From positions 2,218,083 to 2,282,082 of the forward strand of contig NC_019866.2 in the NCBI RefSeq assembly GCF_002234675.1: a stretch of DNA of 64,000 bases. The letters are read 5' to 3'. Both the position numbers and the translations under genes were made by a program. Below, one piece after another: positions 11,191 through 24,205 of the stretch (position 1 is the first letter of the stretch; each line of letters opens with the position of its first letter). The stretch is from Oryzias latipes. Lineage: Eukaryota > Chordata > Actinopteri > Beloniformes > Adrianichthyidae. The notes beneath the pieces are model-generated. The model worked only from the letters and a program-made list of their open reading frames with translations, did no database searches and had not been told where the DNA came from.

Positions 11191-14100
11191 TGGGAGTAAA
11201 AGTCATCAGTTGTCCAAATGTTGTTCCTTTTTCTCAATAAGGCACAAACCAGACCACCAGTAACAATGTGGGGTAGAGTGTCTGTCCCAAGGACACCTTG
11301 GCACATGGGCATCAGAGGTTACCCACTCTACCCCAGCACCACAATTGCATATTTGCCCATAATGCTCTTGTGACAGTTCAGTCACAGCAAAAGATAGATG
11401 TGATGCCGTTTGACCCGATCGATCAGTTTTCTCAAGAACATGTTTCTTTTGGAGAATTTTTTGGGGTAGATGTTTGTTTGTTTTTGCAGATTTTTTTTAT
11501 TATTTTTCACACTGGAGCCATTGGAAGTGATCAATTATTTTCTGATTCGTTTTCACTTTAAGGCGTCACAAACCCTCCTGGTCTCCCTCAGAGTGGCAGG
11601 CGTCAACACGTCCTCCTGAGAGGCTGGAGCGTCATCTGCCCTAAAAACCGCTCCATAGCAACCAGCACAGCCAATCACATCCCAGGGATTGATTTGGGTC
11701 CTTGTGGGTGGAATCTTAAAGAGTTTGTCGTCAGGGTGGTTGGAGAGGGGCGCTCAGTGGTGGCCAGTGGCGTCTGGAGCAGCGAGGTTCCTGCCAACCT
11801 TGAACAATCCTCCCTGTAGTTGTCTGCTGAAAAATATCCACTGCTTTTAGATTTTACTTCATGAAGACCTGTCATGTCAGATTCCTAAACACAAATTTCT
11901 TAATGACCAAAACACAACGAGAGCCGCAAAATCCCAGAAACATGTTTGTTTTTGTGGCCATTAAGTCATTTAATTATAAAATGTAGCATATAAATGTACA
12001 AGGATGTGTTTATAACAGTACTATAATGCTATGATAGTACTTTTGACAGCCATACATACAAGATCCTTTTTCTAATAAGATTGATTTGCAATTATAATTT
12101 TATAATTTTGCCTCTGAACAGCAACAAGATCTAAAATAATATGAATTTAGACGTTGTCTAATGATAAATTACTCTGACAATAGAATAAACCCTTTACCAT
12201 CATTTTGCTCAGTTATCTGACAAGTGCATTTTAGAGGAACAGTTACGTTTTATAATTTAAAAAAAAGGTTAATTTTTAGCCCGTTTAAAATTTTAAAAAT
12301 AATTGACAAAACTTTAGAAATTTATTATTTATTCAAATTGTTTGCAATTTGAATGGAGGGAAAAAAGAGCCTGAGGAGCCTCAGGTTGCAGGACCCTTAA
12401 ACATCGCCCTGCGTTTTAGGAAAACCACATCAACACTACTTTAGCCACAAAATAAATAAGCAGGGATGTCTGGATGAAGCCTGGAAATTAACGCTCTATT
12501 TTCCTTTTCAGGTTGTTAAAACTCTTCATGTGTTAGTTTAGCACTTATAGCATTTATTTAGCTTTTTCTTTTGTCGTTTGCCGTCTTTCTTCAGCTAATT
12601 GGATAATAAGGTTAACAGCTGTCAACATCAGGGGATGGATTTCTTTCTTCTGTCTCCTTGTATTGCATCACTTCCAATGCCTTAATGAGACTGACCACAC
12701 ATTTTTGCTGTTTTTCTCTTTTGGAGGCTTTTTATGTTCATTTTGCACACCTCTTTACATCCATGAACATATTTTCCCTGCCAACGACTCATTTTCCACG
12801 GCTGCAGATTATGCCTGCACCTCCCTGGATCCCCTTCACTCCTTCCTCTCCACCTGGACCGACAGATTGCCAGATGAAGTTAACCTGAGAATCAGCGTAA
12901 TAAATCAAGGCACCACGGTTGTCTGCTTGATAACAGCTCATCCTCAGCAATTATCTGCTGAATCAGGTCAGTCACCACTGAAGCTCGGATGAAGCCATAA
13001 ATCTGCTGCACCTTCTGATCTCTCAGATCCACGGAGGGGAGACGAGTCCAGCTCAGGAGACGTTGACCTGTCAGTCTTCTTTTTTTTCCTACTGCGGGGT
13101 GAATGAGGGGCATCAGAGAGAGCAGCAAATTTATGAAAAAAGAAAAGCATTTGAAATTTACCAAAGACAGAAAGTGACACACAGATTTTAAAAAATAAAA
13201 TCTCTTTCAGTCCTTCAGGTAACGCCACTGTTCTTCTGAGTCTCCGCTGACAGCAGCAAATTGACCTCTTCCGCTGGTACTAATGGATGGAACACAGTGT
13301 TTTATCAGGATTTTTTCCTGATAAAGACAGGAGACAAAAGATTGAGCTCTAAAAAAAAGAGGATTTGAAGTTTTAGTGAAGATTTGGGGTGTGTATTGAC
13401 AAGAGACAATACACACCTCACGATACGATATCGCGATACATCACTCGTTCTCATCTGGAGCCCATTATAAAGCAACAAAATCTGTGTTTTTATGTGGTTC
13501 TGGCAGCAAAGTGGCAAAAGGTTTCGGTTCGATACTCAGCCTAAAAAAAAATAAGTAAAAACACATTTACTTTTATGAATTACCTAAAGCTATGTAGGTA
13601 ATATAATCATGTTTGCAGAAGTGTTTGTGTCCATGTTCTGTTTCACAGGGAGGTGAAGGTGAAACTCTTGGGAGGAAACAGATTGTCCTAGCGTCTTCCC
13701 AAGATCAGCATGTCATCTGCTTCCAGACCGGAATAAAAGGACGCTCTGTGTCAGTTATCCGTGAGAAAAGGCTTTGCAGGGCCAGAGATGATGTGGGAAG
13801 ACTGTGAAAGGATGTACATGTTGCATTATTGTTTCTGATAGCGCTGCAGCTGTGTTTTTATCTGTTTCCCCTCCTTGGAGCTCAGCAGATATGTAAATTA
13901 GGGAAAACCCAACAAACGTAATAAAAGAGGAGGCGACAGGAATATGCGCCAGAGCGGAGAGAGATTGTTGCTAGGTATAATCTCTGTTCGTTCTCCCCGT
14001 AAAAAGGTACCTTGGTCTGTTGTCTTTCTTTTATTTTTGAATTGCTCTGATGTTGCCACTTTTGTGAGCTCACCATCATATAAAATCTAGTTTAAACCAA

Positions 14101-16228
14101 CATTTTTGCCATGTAGCTTCTGAATGATGCTTGAAGAGTTAAAATGCAAAAGAGAGAATTTACTAAAGGTGATTTCTTGTATTGAATCTTCACAATGTTT
14201 TGGTTAAAAAATTTGCAAGCAACAGGGAAACTTTGCAAGCTTGTCACGCTAACGCTAATTAAAATGCTACCTTTAATTCCAATTATATTTCCAAATGATG
14301 CTCAAGCAGTTAGGAGCCGATAGATCAAAATCTTGGAGGAGGAGGAGCTTAAACTGGTTGCTAGATCACTCGAAAAAAAGTTTCTGCAACATTTCACACT
14401 TTGTCACAAATTGGCCGCCAAATTGTAGGTCCTATGGCCGTCCCATTGGAATGTTTAACCTTTCTTTGGATATTCCCAATATGTGTGTGTTGCTCTTTGA
14501 GCCCTTTAAGGAATTTTGGCCAAATTATTTTCTTTTTTTCGGTGTTCTCCCATTTTATCTGGACCTTCAGTCCAGGATGACTGCTGCAGGACTGAATTAA
14601 TTATTAATATAAAATTAAGTAATTTAAAGTGAGAAAGTATCAGCAGTAGAAATGAAAAACTGTTCAAATAAAATCTAATAACCCCAAACAAAGCCAAAGA
14701 TGCTGACATTTATTATAAAATGAAAAATGGAGTTTAATTAAAATATCATAGGCCTGCAGAAGCTGAACTTGTACTTTTACTTTTACAATTGTTTTTGAAA
14801 AAGTAAAAAATCTGTCCGTTAAAACAACTGAAAGGAGCTGCAAGTTAAAGACTGTTTTTCTGTTTAAATTCTTCAGAATTTTGTGGTTAAAATAAAGCTT
14901 TAGAATGATCACAAAACATATGTAGAACATATAAAAGTTTAAAAAGGAGTTATAATTTTATTAGTTTTCGCACTGGGATGCTGAAAATTAAGTAAATTAT
15001 AGTAGATTTCAAAACAAAAATATATTTACTATTTTCTAGAAATAAAATGAAAAACATTCCAGTTTTCCGTTCCGACCTTATGACCTTTTAGGTGAATTTA
15101 GGCTCTCCTGAGGGTCGGTCCAAAGCTGGTTCAGGCCCATCCTCGTCCTTCAATCCTCCACTCCAAGCTCCAGTGATGCAGTTAGAGGTGATTAATGATT
15201 TATTTTCTCCAGCGTTCACCACAGTTGCTCAACTTTGTTCCTACTCATAAAGCAGTGTGATTTATGTGGGAACGTTTAACGCTCCAACTTTGGTTTTCCT
15301 TTAGCGCCGTGTGGATGTGAGTTGATAGTTTGCAATAAATCTGCTAAATCAGAAAACAGGCTGCTGAAAAAATGCTGTTCAGAGTAAATAATGCAGAGCT
15401 TCCTTGGAGGTCAAACTAACAAGTCCTGAACCTGAGAGACTTTAGAAAACCATTAGGAATGTTTTAATCCGATAACACATTGTGGCCAACTTCACAAACA
15501 TTTGAGGCTTTTCTTATTTTGCTCTGCCCAAAAATGTTCCCTGTAACCACACTATCACTGTTCTGCAGCAAAGACCTATTGATTCTATTCTACATCCACT
15601 GAAAAAAACGGAAATAAATCATTTAGTAAGAAAAGATGAAGACTGGGGCGGTTCTCAGATGGAGGGATGCTTGGAATGCTGATGACAGATCGTTGTGTAC
15701 ATGCAAATATCTAATCAGCAGTCATATGGCAGCTGGTCAGTACATTCAGGGAAGAAGATGCGAAGAAGACGAGGCACTTCAGTCCAAGCTGAGCACTGGC
15801 ATGAAGTAGGAATGCGATAGAAATGACACGTTTATCTTAAAAAGGTTCGTCCGAATAACTGATGTGGGATTTTTAACAAAAGTTTGGCCAAAACCAAAGA
15901 CGAGAAGATGCAGTCGGACACAACACAATGGCTTGATTATCCCATTCATTTTAAGTGCTGATTGGTCCATAGCAAATGAATAAACACTGGTGTCAACCTA
16001 CAACCACCAATGTAGAGTTCAGTGTGTTGCCCAAGGACACTGTGACACATGGGTGGGCGAGGCGGGAACCCCATCTGTGACCTTCAGATCAGAGTTTGGC
16101 TGCTCTACGTCTCCACCTGTGCTTCTGTTTATGTTTTTCAAAACTTTCTAAGACTGCTTTCAGTCACCTGAGCTGACAGGACTCAGCTGCCCTTGACCTG
16201 AGAAACTAAAGCTTTGATTACAACTTTG
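11191..16228. other. AT-rich intergenic stretch, no gene recognised
   Basis: No exon with acceptable splice sites was found on either strand. Short degenerate tRNA-SINE-like pieces (CCCAAGGACAC word) occur near 11288-11345 and 16020-16125. Everything else appears unique and non-coding. Confidence 0.5.
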
Positions 16229-16306
16229 GACCCATACTGGGGCAGAGGGTTGACCCGTACTGGGGCAGAAGGTTGACCCGTACTGGGGCAGAAGGTTGAC
16301 CCGTAC
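16229..16306. repeat. 23-bp minisatellite, about 3.4 units
   Basis: The unit GACCCGTACTGGGGCAGAAGG plus TT is repeated head to tail three full times, with one or two base differences between units, then a 9-bp partial unit. Confidence 0.9.
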
Positions 16307-16718
16307 AGGTTCTGCGGGTTTTTGGATTGTCTGGATTTGTGGAGGGTCATAGAGAGGAGCCACTGAATCTTAAGAGGAGCACAGGTGTGTCTTACGGTTT
16401 CCTTAAGGCTCGTACGGCTACCTCAAGGGACAACACAATAATGGAACATACCATTGACATACGTGTTGTAAGTGTATCGTATTTGTAAGGCAAATGGAAG
16501 TTACACGCATTATTGACATAAGGGTGAAGCTGCTGTACAGCATCCTTACGCCGCACTCTTGTCGATGGTAAGGTCAGAGTCCTGGCTCCTTATTGAACGT
16601 GTGCAAATGTCATGCATAAGTGTCCATAGGTCCACACGAACTACCCTCTGATTGTCTAATTTCTATCAGACAGGCTGCACAGAGGGAGCACGCACATATC
16701 ACGTGAACAGTACCAATG

Positions 16719-18330
16719 AGATAAAGTTAAAGTGCCATTAGCTGTCACACACCTTGGTGATTGAAATGTTGTCTCCGCATTTGACCCATCCCCTAGGGCA
16801 GGGGTCGGCAACCCATGGCTCCGGAGCCACATGTGGCTCTTTCATCCATCTGTTATGGCTCCCTGTGACTTTGGAAAATAATGAGTATTTTATAAAAATA
16901 AAATTTTATTTTAGTTTGTTCATTTTTCATGGCATTTCAAAGGCGCTGCTGGCTCCGCACGAAGCGCGTGCCACGTAAAACAGCTTCGTAATGAGCTCGT
17001 ATTTATCGGGCGAGACCTGCAGAGCTGATAGCAGGAGGAGACACGCGGGGCGGCTTCAATAAACACTCCGATCTTCTGCCGGGAACTTGACGTGCTGCGG
17101 GGCAGAGACTGATGACAGACTGAGAGTTCGCGCCAGCGTTGCCAGATAGTCACAGTTTTCCAGACCAAAAGTCATCTGAAAACCGCCAGACCCAGCCAAA
17201 AACCGGCCAACACAGCTTTCTTGATGTTTTTTTTCGTACTGGACTGATAAAATGAAAGATTTTTCTAAATAAAAAATAGTTCAGACTAATAATAAAATGT
17301 GTACAATATTGAATATTTCTTCAGCGGGCCGCCTTCTTCCATTCATTTTCTTAACCCGCTCTATCCCTGCTATAACCTGCGTCCGGCTCTTTCATCCTTT
17401 TGTGGCGCTGGAGCGCCCTGACTATCGTATTTAGCGCTTTCTGTGTAGGACACACTGAGGAGCAGCGGGGAAACCACTCTCATCTGCAGAGGATGTGAAC
17501 AGGTGAACAGGTAGAGAGGAAAAGCAGGTAAAGAGGCGGAGGAGGGGCTTTGGCTTCAAAGCGTCAGATTGAGACGCAGCTTTCCCTGCAGGAGTTGAAG
17601 CAGAGACTTTCTCTGGGATGATTTTATGAACTCACACATGGAAACATGATTACCAAGTAGAACTCTTCAAAATAATAATCCTGATCTCTCCACATTCTCA
17701 GTGTCTACCATGCATTGACAAACACATCGCTCCATGCAGCGATCAGACCAGAACCAGTAGCTCCTCCCACACGCAGTATCATCCTTTAAAGAACATAATG
17801 TGCATTTGCAGCGACGTATGCTTCAGACGATGTCCGATTGGCCAATCTACATGTCAATCAAGTCCGTACTTCTCAGTGAGGATTTTGATTGGCTGGTGGA
17901 TTTTAAAGAAGTACTTTTTTTATCTTTTCTGGCCCGCTATCTACACTCATGTCATTGAAGATCGACAGGTCGATCACGATCGACGTAATGAGCACCTTTG
18001 AATAATATATACATGCATAATATATATAATGATGTCAAAACGGGTTGTGGCTCCGAGTGCTTTGTTTTTTATTAGGGGCGGTCCCAAATGGCTCTTTGAG
18101 TAAAAAAGGTTGCCGACCCCTGCCCTAGGGGAACGGTGAGCTACAGACACAGCCGCGCTCGGGAACCATTTGGTGGATTAACCCCCCCCCCCCAATCCAA
18201 CCCCTTAATGCTGAGTGTCAAGCAGGGAGGCATTGGCTCCCATTTTTAGAGTCTTTGGTATGACTCAGCCTGGATTTGAACAGCCGACCTTCTACTCACA
18301 GGGTGGATACTCTACCACAAGCTGGTAGAT
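16719..18330 (-). repeat. tRNA-derived SINE, split by a hAT insertion
   Basis: The two halves (about 16719-16798 and 18123-18330) join into a SINE of a widespread fish type. Landmarks are GCATTTGACCCATCCCCTAG on the left and, on the right, GGATTTGAACAGCCGACC, whose reverse complement is a tRNA B-box-like region. The tRNA-like head therefore lies at the right end, on the minus strand. The element was inserted first, then split by the hAT. Confidence 0.75.
16799..18122. mobile_element. Non-autonomous hAT DNA transposon 1
   Basis: Begins CAGGGGTCGGCAACC and ends GGTTGCCGACCCCTG, a perfect 15-bp terminal inverted repeat. It is flanked on both sides by CCCTAGGG (16791-16798 and 18123-18130), an exact 8-bp target-site duplication as hAT transposases make. 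Length is 1,324 bp. No intact transposase frame is present. An L2-SINE tail fragment (TTCTTAACCCGCT near 17350) lies inside. It sits inside the tRNA-SINE described at 16719-18330. Confidence 0.92.
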
Positions 18331-19599
18331 CCGTGCACATTGCGTTCGATTTGGGGGGTTGAAAAAAGGAAAAAAGTAGTACAACACCCCTCGGTCTCAC
18401 CTATTTCAGCCTTACTCACCCTTACGTGTTGTTTAAGTGAAGAAAAAAAAAGTCCATGTACATTTTTACTAAAACGGGTTCCCCGTGGTTCAACCATAAT
18501 ATTTTGTGCAGGCCACCTACATGACCCATACAAGGCCACAGCCGTATACTCCTGTGAGCACAAGTTCTACAAAGGTTTAAAGCAACCCCAAATCATTATA
18601 CTACCACTTCAGGCTGCACTGCTACTTTTTCTTCAGTGGTGTCAGTCTGCAGTCCTCAATCTGCTCATTTCTGTCCACAGTACTTTGAATTTTCTACATA
18701 ATGGTTTTGCTCCCATTCTATATACTGATTATTATTTTTCTCAATGGGCATATAGTATTTGATAAATACATGCATTAGAGACATCACAACGTCCAGACTG
18801 CTTTAAGGCCACACGTTCCTGTGGGTGATGATGGTTCAGCTTTGTCCTAAGGATCATCCGTCTTAAACCTGATACTGCTCGGAAGTTCATGGAACAGTTT
18901 GATCTCACATCAAAGACAAAAGTTTGAGCTCAGCAGTCGAACTCAAAACGTTTGAGGCTCAGGGGGCGCGTTGTGGATGTCTGAAAACGCCGGCCTCCAT
19001 GCAGCAACCCTGACTTTTATTCATGCCTGGGACTTATTCAAATCTGCAGCTGTTTCCATGTCTTCATGCCAACTCTAATTTTCTGACTGATAATCACGCT
19101 CGCCCCTCCAGCAGCATTAACGTGGAGGAATCAGGTGATGGATTCAGTTTTAAAACAGGTTACATGTTTTTTTTAAGTGATTAAAAGAATATAAACAGGT
19201 TGGGACTCGAGAGCTGTTATTATATTAGGGGGCGGAGTCTTCACCTTAAAGCTCGAGGTGTGTTTGAGGAAGAAATGTAAAAGGTAAAAAGAACTGGTTC
19301 CAGTGAGGACATTGCAGCCTTTCCGTCACATTCTGAGATCCTTGGCCATAATAGGATTATAAAAAAATAATAACGAGAAAAGCAATTAGAAGACAAAGTT
19401 GCCCTTTCTCCTCGTATCTTCTGGCCATCGGCATCAGTGGCGTCTTTGGCGAGCAGAGAGCCCAGTCCCACTCCTCATTATACGTGACCTCTCCCTGTTT
19501 TTGTGCACCTGCCCTTGCACACTCGGTAGTCTCTGTCACACATCATCACCACATTCACATATCGCATTACACGAGCTGCCATGAGAGACGGGCATTTTC
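18331..19599. other. Intergenic, no gene recognised
   Basis: The plus-strand frame at 18340-18762 has no recognisable domain and lies against repeat-like sequence, so I do not call it a gene. No RNA gene or regulatory site can be supported. Confidence 0.45.
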
Positions 19600-20055
19600 T
19601 TCTTTTCCAGAAGAAAATGAGGGGTTGAATGAAAATGAAACTTAAAGGGTAATAATTGCCACCCCAAAAAAAATAAACAAATGATCAAATCTTTTAATAA
19701 ATAAAGGGAAACTTGCAAAATAACAAAAAAGGTATATTTGTAAAAAATGCGAGCCCCGGGTCTCGAACCAGCGAGCTTCGGCACCACAGAAAGAAGCAAA
19801 GGTTTTCAAGGATTCCCCATGTATTTTAATGGAGACAAATCCTGGAATATTTTGAAAAGTTCAAGGATTTGAAGGACCAAAAGTGATAGCTGGAAAAAGC
19901 TGAACATCTGAATAGTTGAATGGTTAAAATAGCTGAAAAATTGTGGAGAGAGTTAAGCGCCAAAAATGGCGGAAGAGACTGGGATAAAGAAGAGAAGAAG
20001 AAGAGAAACAGGAAATCAATGGGTTGAATGCTTTATAGCATTTAACCAATAATTT
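19600..20055 (-). repeat. Dispersed repeat family R2, copy 1 (tRNA-like B box)
   Basis: Shares a colinear set of blocks, in opposite orientation, with 54925-55345: the palindromic end GAATGCTTTATAGCATTTAA, AGCTGGAAAAAGCTGAACAT, and the AATGAAAATGAAACTTAAAGG end. On the minus strand this copy contains GGTTCGAGACCCGG, a tRNA B-box-like word (about 19750-19765), which the other copy has lost. Likely a SINE-like or non-autonomous element. Confidence 0.65.
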
Positions 20056-21686
20056 AGAAAACGTATTAACAGTAGGTTTTACAAGTCATTCGTCTGACCT
20101 TTGATGATGCAACGGAGGACAGTTTTCGTATATTCTTTATCTAACAGACATCTTGTGCCAAATGGGGAAGTTGACTAAAATGTTGACTTCTACTCAGGTT
20201 CCTTCACATTGTCGTCTCGACTGTCAGCGACGCCACAGGCTTCAGTCTTTCCAGATTTTCAGTCCATCCAGCGCTGCAGCTGCATCCATGTGTGCTGAAA
20301 GGAAAGTGTCACTTCAGCGCAGATCAATTAAGTCAAAGGTCTTGGGTGTGTGCCGAGCTGATGAGCAGAGGGAGTCCTGGAGTCTGATGGGGTCACGGCG
20401 ATAACTAAAGCAAAGCTCCCGTCGCCACGACGAGCCGCAGCCCTGTGAATATTCATTAAATCCTCCACAATAAGAAAGAATTTAATCTGCCAATTTAATT
20501 ATAAGGCTGGCGCACGGGAAGGCTTTAGTCTAGATTTGGTTTCCCTGGGAGATTCGGCCTCTTTCCCTGACTCGCACATCCACAGAGCAGCAGAGAGGAA
20601 GCCGTTTGACCGGCACCAAAGGAAAACCTTCCCCTTACTGCTGCCGAACGTACCGAGGAGGACTAATGAGAGCGGGATGAGAGGAGGGAATCCAGCCGAG
20701 GAGCAGCGCCACTATTACTCCTCTGCACAGCCTATTATGCTGAGAAAACAAGCAATATCCCCCAACCGCAAATGAGGACAGCAGAGGAAACAGAGTTACT
20801 GAGGATGAAGATGACACTCGTGAGCGCTAACAGCTGTCAAACAGACACAGTTTCCCGACCAGGAGGGACTCAAACCCTGAACCCTTCGTTCTCAGAACAT
20901 TCACGCCGAACAGGCTCTGTTTTCTGACGTTCCCTGAAAGTGCGGCTGCTTAATGAAGGGATGCTGCGCTCATTTGCATCATCAAATCCAGCTGGAAGCA
21001 GAAGTTTTATTAAGCACAAAATCTGGAGAGCGTTGACCTTGTCCGTTTCGGCGTGTCCTCTCTGCGGCTCATTAACCTCTTCAGGGCTGGGCTCGTTTTT
21101 AAACATCCATCTGTCTCAGTCAGGAGCAAAGCGGCAGATTTCAAAACATGTTTGGAAACTCTGATGAACCTCATTTGAAGCATTGAAACGATCCGCAGCT
21201 GAAGTGCAGGTTGCTGATTCGTAGAAACAAGTGTGTGGACCTGGAAGGTTGAGGGTTTAAATCCACGGTTGGGTCAGAATGAAGGCTCCAAAGCTTCCTC
21301 CTCTGTGGATTCATGCTGATGGCCCCATCTGGTTGCGAAAACCAAACATGGAAGCAAACAAAACCATGAAGCGATCCTGCAGTTTGGGGGAAACGAGCCG
21401 GAAACGAACGCCGACCAGGACAGAGAAAAGCAGGAAGAAGCTCTTGATAATCCCCGGTTTTCTGTAGTTCAAGTTATTCAAGTTGTAGGTTCACAAATCA
21501 AATAAGAGTAGGTGGAGCCTACTGGACTCAACATGCAACAGACGTTTGACAGATTTTGTGTAGACACTATCAAGTGGTAGGGGTGTGGCCTTCCAACAAG
21601 CTCACTCGTGATTGGTGAGAGGGGTTCCCATATATTATGACAACGACTAGCTCCAATATGGCGTCATCCTCATCACGGAAATATCA
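20056..21686. other. Intergenic; possible conserved non-coding element
   Basis: No exon is supportable. The interval about 20440-20520 combines low-complexity-free AT-rich words with homeodomain-like cores (CAATTTAATTATAA), the look of a conserved non-coding element, but conservation cannot be tested here. Confidence 0.3.
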
Positions 21687-21699
21687 CGGCTGAAATATT

Positions 21700-22090
21700 C
21701 ATTCATTTTCTTAACCGGTTTTCCCTTACGGGGTCACGGGGCTGACGGAGCCTATCCCGGCCACTTGTGGGCGAAGGCAGGGGACACCCTTGACAGGTCG
21801 CCAGTCTGTCGCAGGGTAGAATGTCCACAAACACACACACCCATTCACTCTCACACTCACACCTAGGGACAATTTAGATTAACCAATTCACCTATGAAGC
21901 ATGTTTTTGGACGGTGGGAGGAAGCCGGAGACCCCGGAGAGAACCCACGCATGCACGGGGAGAACATGCAAACTCCACACAGAAAGGTCCCCCGTTGATG
22001 TTGTGTTTTTCATGTCCCCCAGCTGGGACTTGAACCGGAAGCCTTCTTGCTGTGAGGCAAGAGCGCTAACCACTGCGCCACCGTGCATTT
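21700..22090 (-). mobile_element. tRNA-derived SINE with L2-like tail
   Basis: Read on the minus strand it starts GCACGGTGGCGCAGTGGTTA (tRNA A-box-like head), followed by a B-box-like region near 22030, and ends in a tail with GGTTAAGAAAATGAATGAAT typical of L2-mobilised fish SINEs. Flanks carry a 13-bp near-perfect duplication: CGGCTGAAATATT at 21687-21699 and CGGCTGAAATTTT at 22091-22103 (one mismatch). It appears complete. Confidence 0.85.
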
Positions 22091-22210
22091 CGGCTGAAAT
22101 TTTGCGGCTGAATTTCGTTTAAGCCGGAATTTTCTATGGATGACGCCACGCTCGCTCGGTCCAGTTCTCAGATACAGACAATGGTTCAATGGATCATCAG
22201 CCGACTGTGT

Positions 22211-22264
22211 GCCGACTGTGTTTCACGTTCTGGAGGCACGTCCAGAACGTGAAACACAGTCGGC
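22211..22264. repeat. Perfect 24-bp-arm hairpin, 6-nt loop
   Basis: Arms 22211-22234 and 22241-22264 are exact reverse complements, separated by GGCACG. The left arm is preceded by an 11-bp direct duplication (GCCGACTGTGT), and weaker complementarity continues outward (GGATCATCAG against CTGTTGATCC). Confidence 0.95.
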
Positions 22265-22275
22265 TGTTGATCCTT

Positions 22276-23520
22276 TTGTCCAACCAGCTTTCTAATTAGC
22301 GAAAAGGAGATGAGTGTCGAGCTGAAAATGGCGGCTCGAAGTTTTCTGCCCAAACTGCACCAGGACTTTTGGAGTCGGCACTTTTCTGTTGAATGTTAAT
22401 CTGTCAGGCTTGGATAAATACGGATAGAAACGTAGAGAGTGTTTGATGTAATGCTTCAGCCACAGAAGCAGCGTGCTTTGACAGGATCTGCCTCCCCAGC
22501 GGACGCCCGCTGTCACACTCAGCCTCCCCTGCACATTCAGGCTTCCTGTTCTGTTTCACGGCTCTGTGATTACACCGGACAGCCAATACTCTGCGCCGCG
22601 TCGAGCGGCTGATTGAGAAAGAAGAAAAGATCTGCAGTGGAGGTGATTTACTCTGGTTTGTGCCTCTCGGTAGCTGTGAAACTTTCACTGGCTTGTTCAT
22701 ATCTGAGCGTGCTCAGAGAAGTCTGCTGGGGTTTTGGTTTTTCTAACAGAGGTTTGCAGCAAAATACAAAACATCATATCGAGGATGGAGGATGGAGTGG
22801 GGCTCTTCTGTCAAATGGACAAAGTATTGGCGCTCTATGAGGCGCTTTTTCTTATTGTCTTTGCAAGAACAACACCGGAAAGCCAGTGAAGTGAGGCCAG
22901 AGGTTTTTTTCCCCACATTTAAGGGATCATATGTATGAATAAAGTCTGACCAAAGCACAACTTTAAAGGTTTAATTCCCTGGAAAAGGTTTATAAAATTT
23001 AAGGACAGTTAAAGTAAACAACTGCTGAAACAACACTGTTCTGTGGTGCTGGGCTACAAAAGTCATTTTCAGGTTTGAAAGGCTTTTCTCTTTAACACAT
23101 GCATTTCACAGTTCTATGTGGATTTTTCACTTTTGCTGCTCTGTTGCCCCAAACATCATCCATTGGGGTCAGTCATTTGGTTTTTTGAGAATAGGTACAA
23201 GACTCTGATTATACAGTCGGTTAAATGAATGGAACATGATGAAAGGAAAGAGATTACGCAAAAATACTACAGATGTTTTGTTTTTGTCCTGTGAGTTTTC
23301 TGGACTAAAGCCAGTCAAGTCGTTTCAGAACTGGTCTCAAATTCTGTGAAAAAGTATCCGGCCATGTCTAACATTTCTTAAAGAAAAGACTTATGGAGAA
23401 CTTTAGTTTTTCCCAAGAAAAGTCTCATCTGTGAAGACTTTGAGTTTGAGTCTCGGGTACTTTGATGACGAGTCTTTAATCAGTTCTTAAGTCCTTTTAG
23501 AGATTAAAGTCCCAGTCTGA
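22276..23520. other. Intergenic, no gene recognised
   Basis: Short frames only; nothing recognisable on either strand. Confidence 0.45.
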
Positions 23521-23935
23521 TCATCTTCTCATCTATTTTCAAAGTGTTCCCCGTGATCTTTTAATTATGATGATGCGGTTTTTAGCCAAAATAAAACATA
23601 AAAAAACCTGACATAGTTTCTACAGAGAGGCAGGAGTTCATTAAAAATTCACCTCTGAGTTGTGGGCAGGGCTGCTGTCGCAAAGCAAGCCCGCCCCACT
23701 TCCTGTCCGCCATAACTGAGCTCTCTGTTTACACTCCCACAGCCCCAACCTAACATTAACGGTGCAACAGAAACTGTGAGCAACATCAGGTCTATCCATC
23801 CGTCCAGTTTAGATCCAGATTCCAGCCCAGACCAGGAAAACAGAGACGTTCATGGATCTGTGAGTCTGACCGTGGATGATCAGAAAGGGGCGGAGCCTGG
23901 AGCTTGTGGCCCGTCCAGCGTATTTTCTAGGCTTC
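23521..23935 (-). repeat. Dispersed repeat family R1, copy B
   Basis: Inverted relative to copy A. Shows the block TCTATTTTCAAAGTGTT at one end, the complement of GCTCTGCAGAAACTA with changes in the middle, and CCTAACATTAACGGTGCAAC, which matches the GTTGCACCGCTAATGT block of copies C and F. Confidence 0.8.
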
Positions 23936-24116
23936 TGATTCACAACAATTAAAAAATACTCAAAAATGCAATTCTAAGCTTAATTTTTGTTATGTCTTCA
24001 ATTATTAAAAAAATGCCACAACAACATGTAAAAAACACAAAAAAATATTCAATTTTCATCATAGAAATCTGGTCTTAAGTCGAAGTCACAAGTCAAAGGA
24101 GACTTTTGTAAACTTT

Positions 24117-24205
24117 TATCCATCTGTCCACTTTCTTAACTCTCTGAACCCCTTTTGGGGTTGCTGGAGCCTATCCCCGCTACTGTTGGGTGTAGGCAGG
24201 GTGTC
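24117..24205. repeat. L2/SINE tail fragment
   Basis: Carries TTTCTTAACTCTCTGAACCC and GGAGCCTATCCC, the same tail module as the SINE at 21700-22090. Only this fragment is present. The following 900 bases to 25112 hold nothing recognisable. Confidence 0.6.

Noticed and set aside
16160-16363. Minus-strand frame with a Gly-Gln/Pro-type repeat
   Set aside because: Translation of the 23-bp minisatellite.
18340-18762. 140-codon plus-strand frame
   Set aside because: No domain recognised, composition like the surrounding repeats, and no supporting signals.
19741-19800. tRNA gene suggested by a GGTTCGAGACC word on the minus strand
   Set aside because: Only a B-box-like word; no cloverleaf or A box at the right distance, and it lies in a dispersed repeat.
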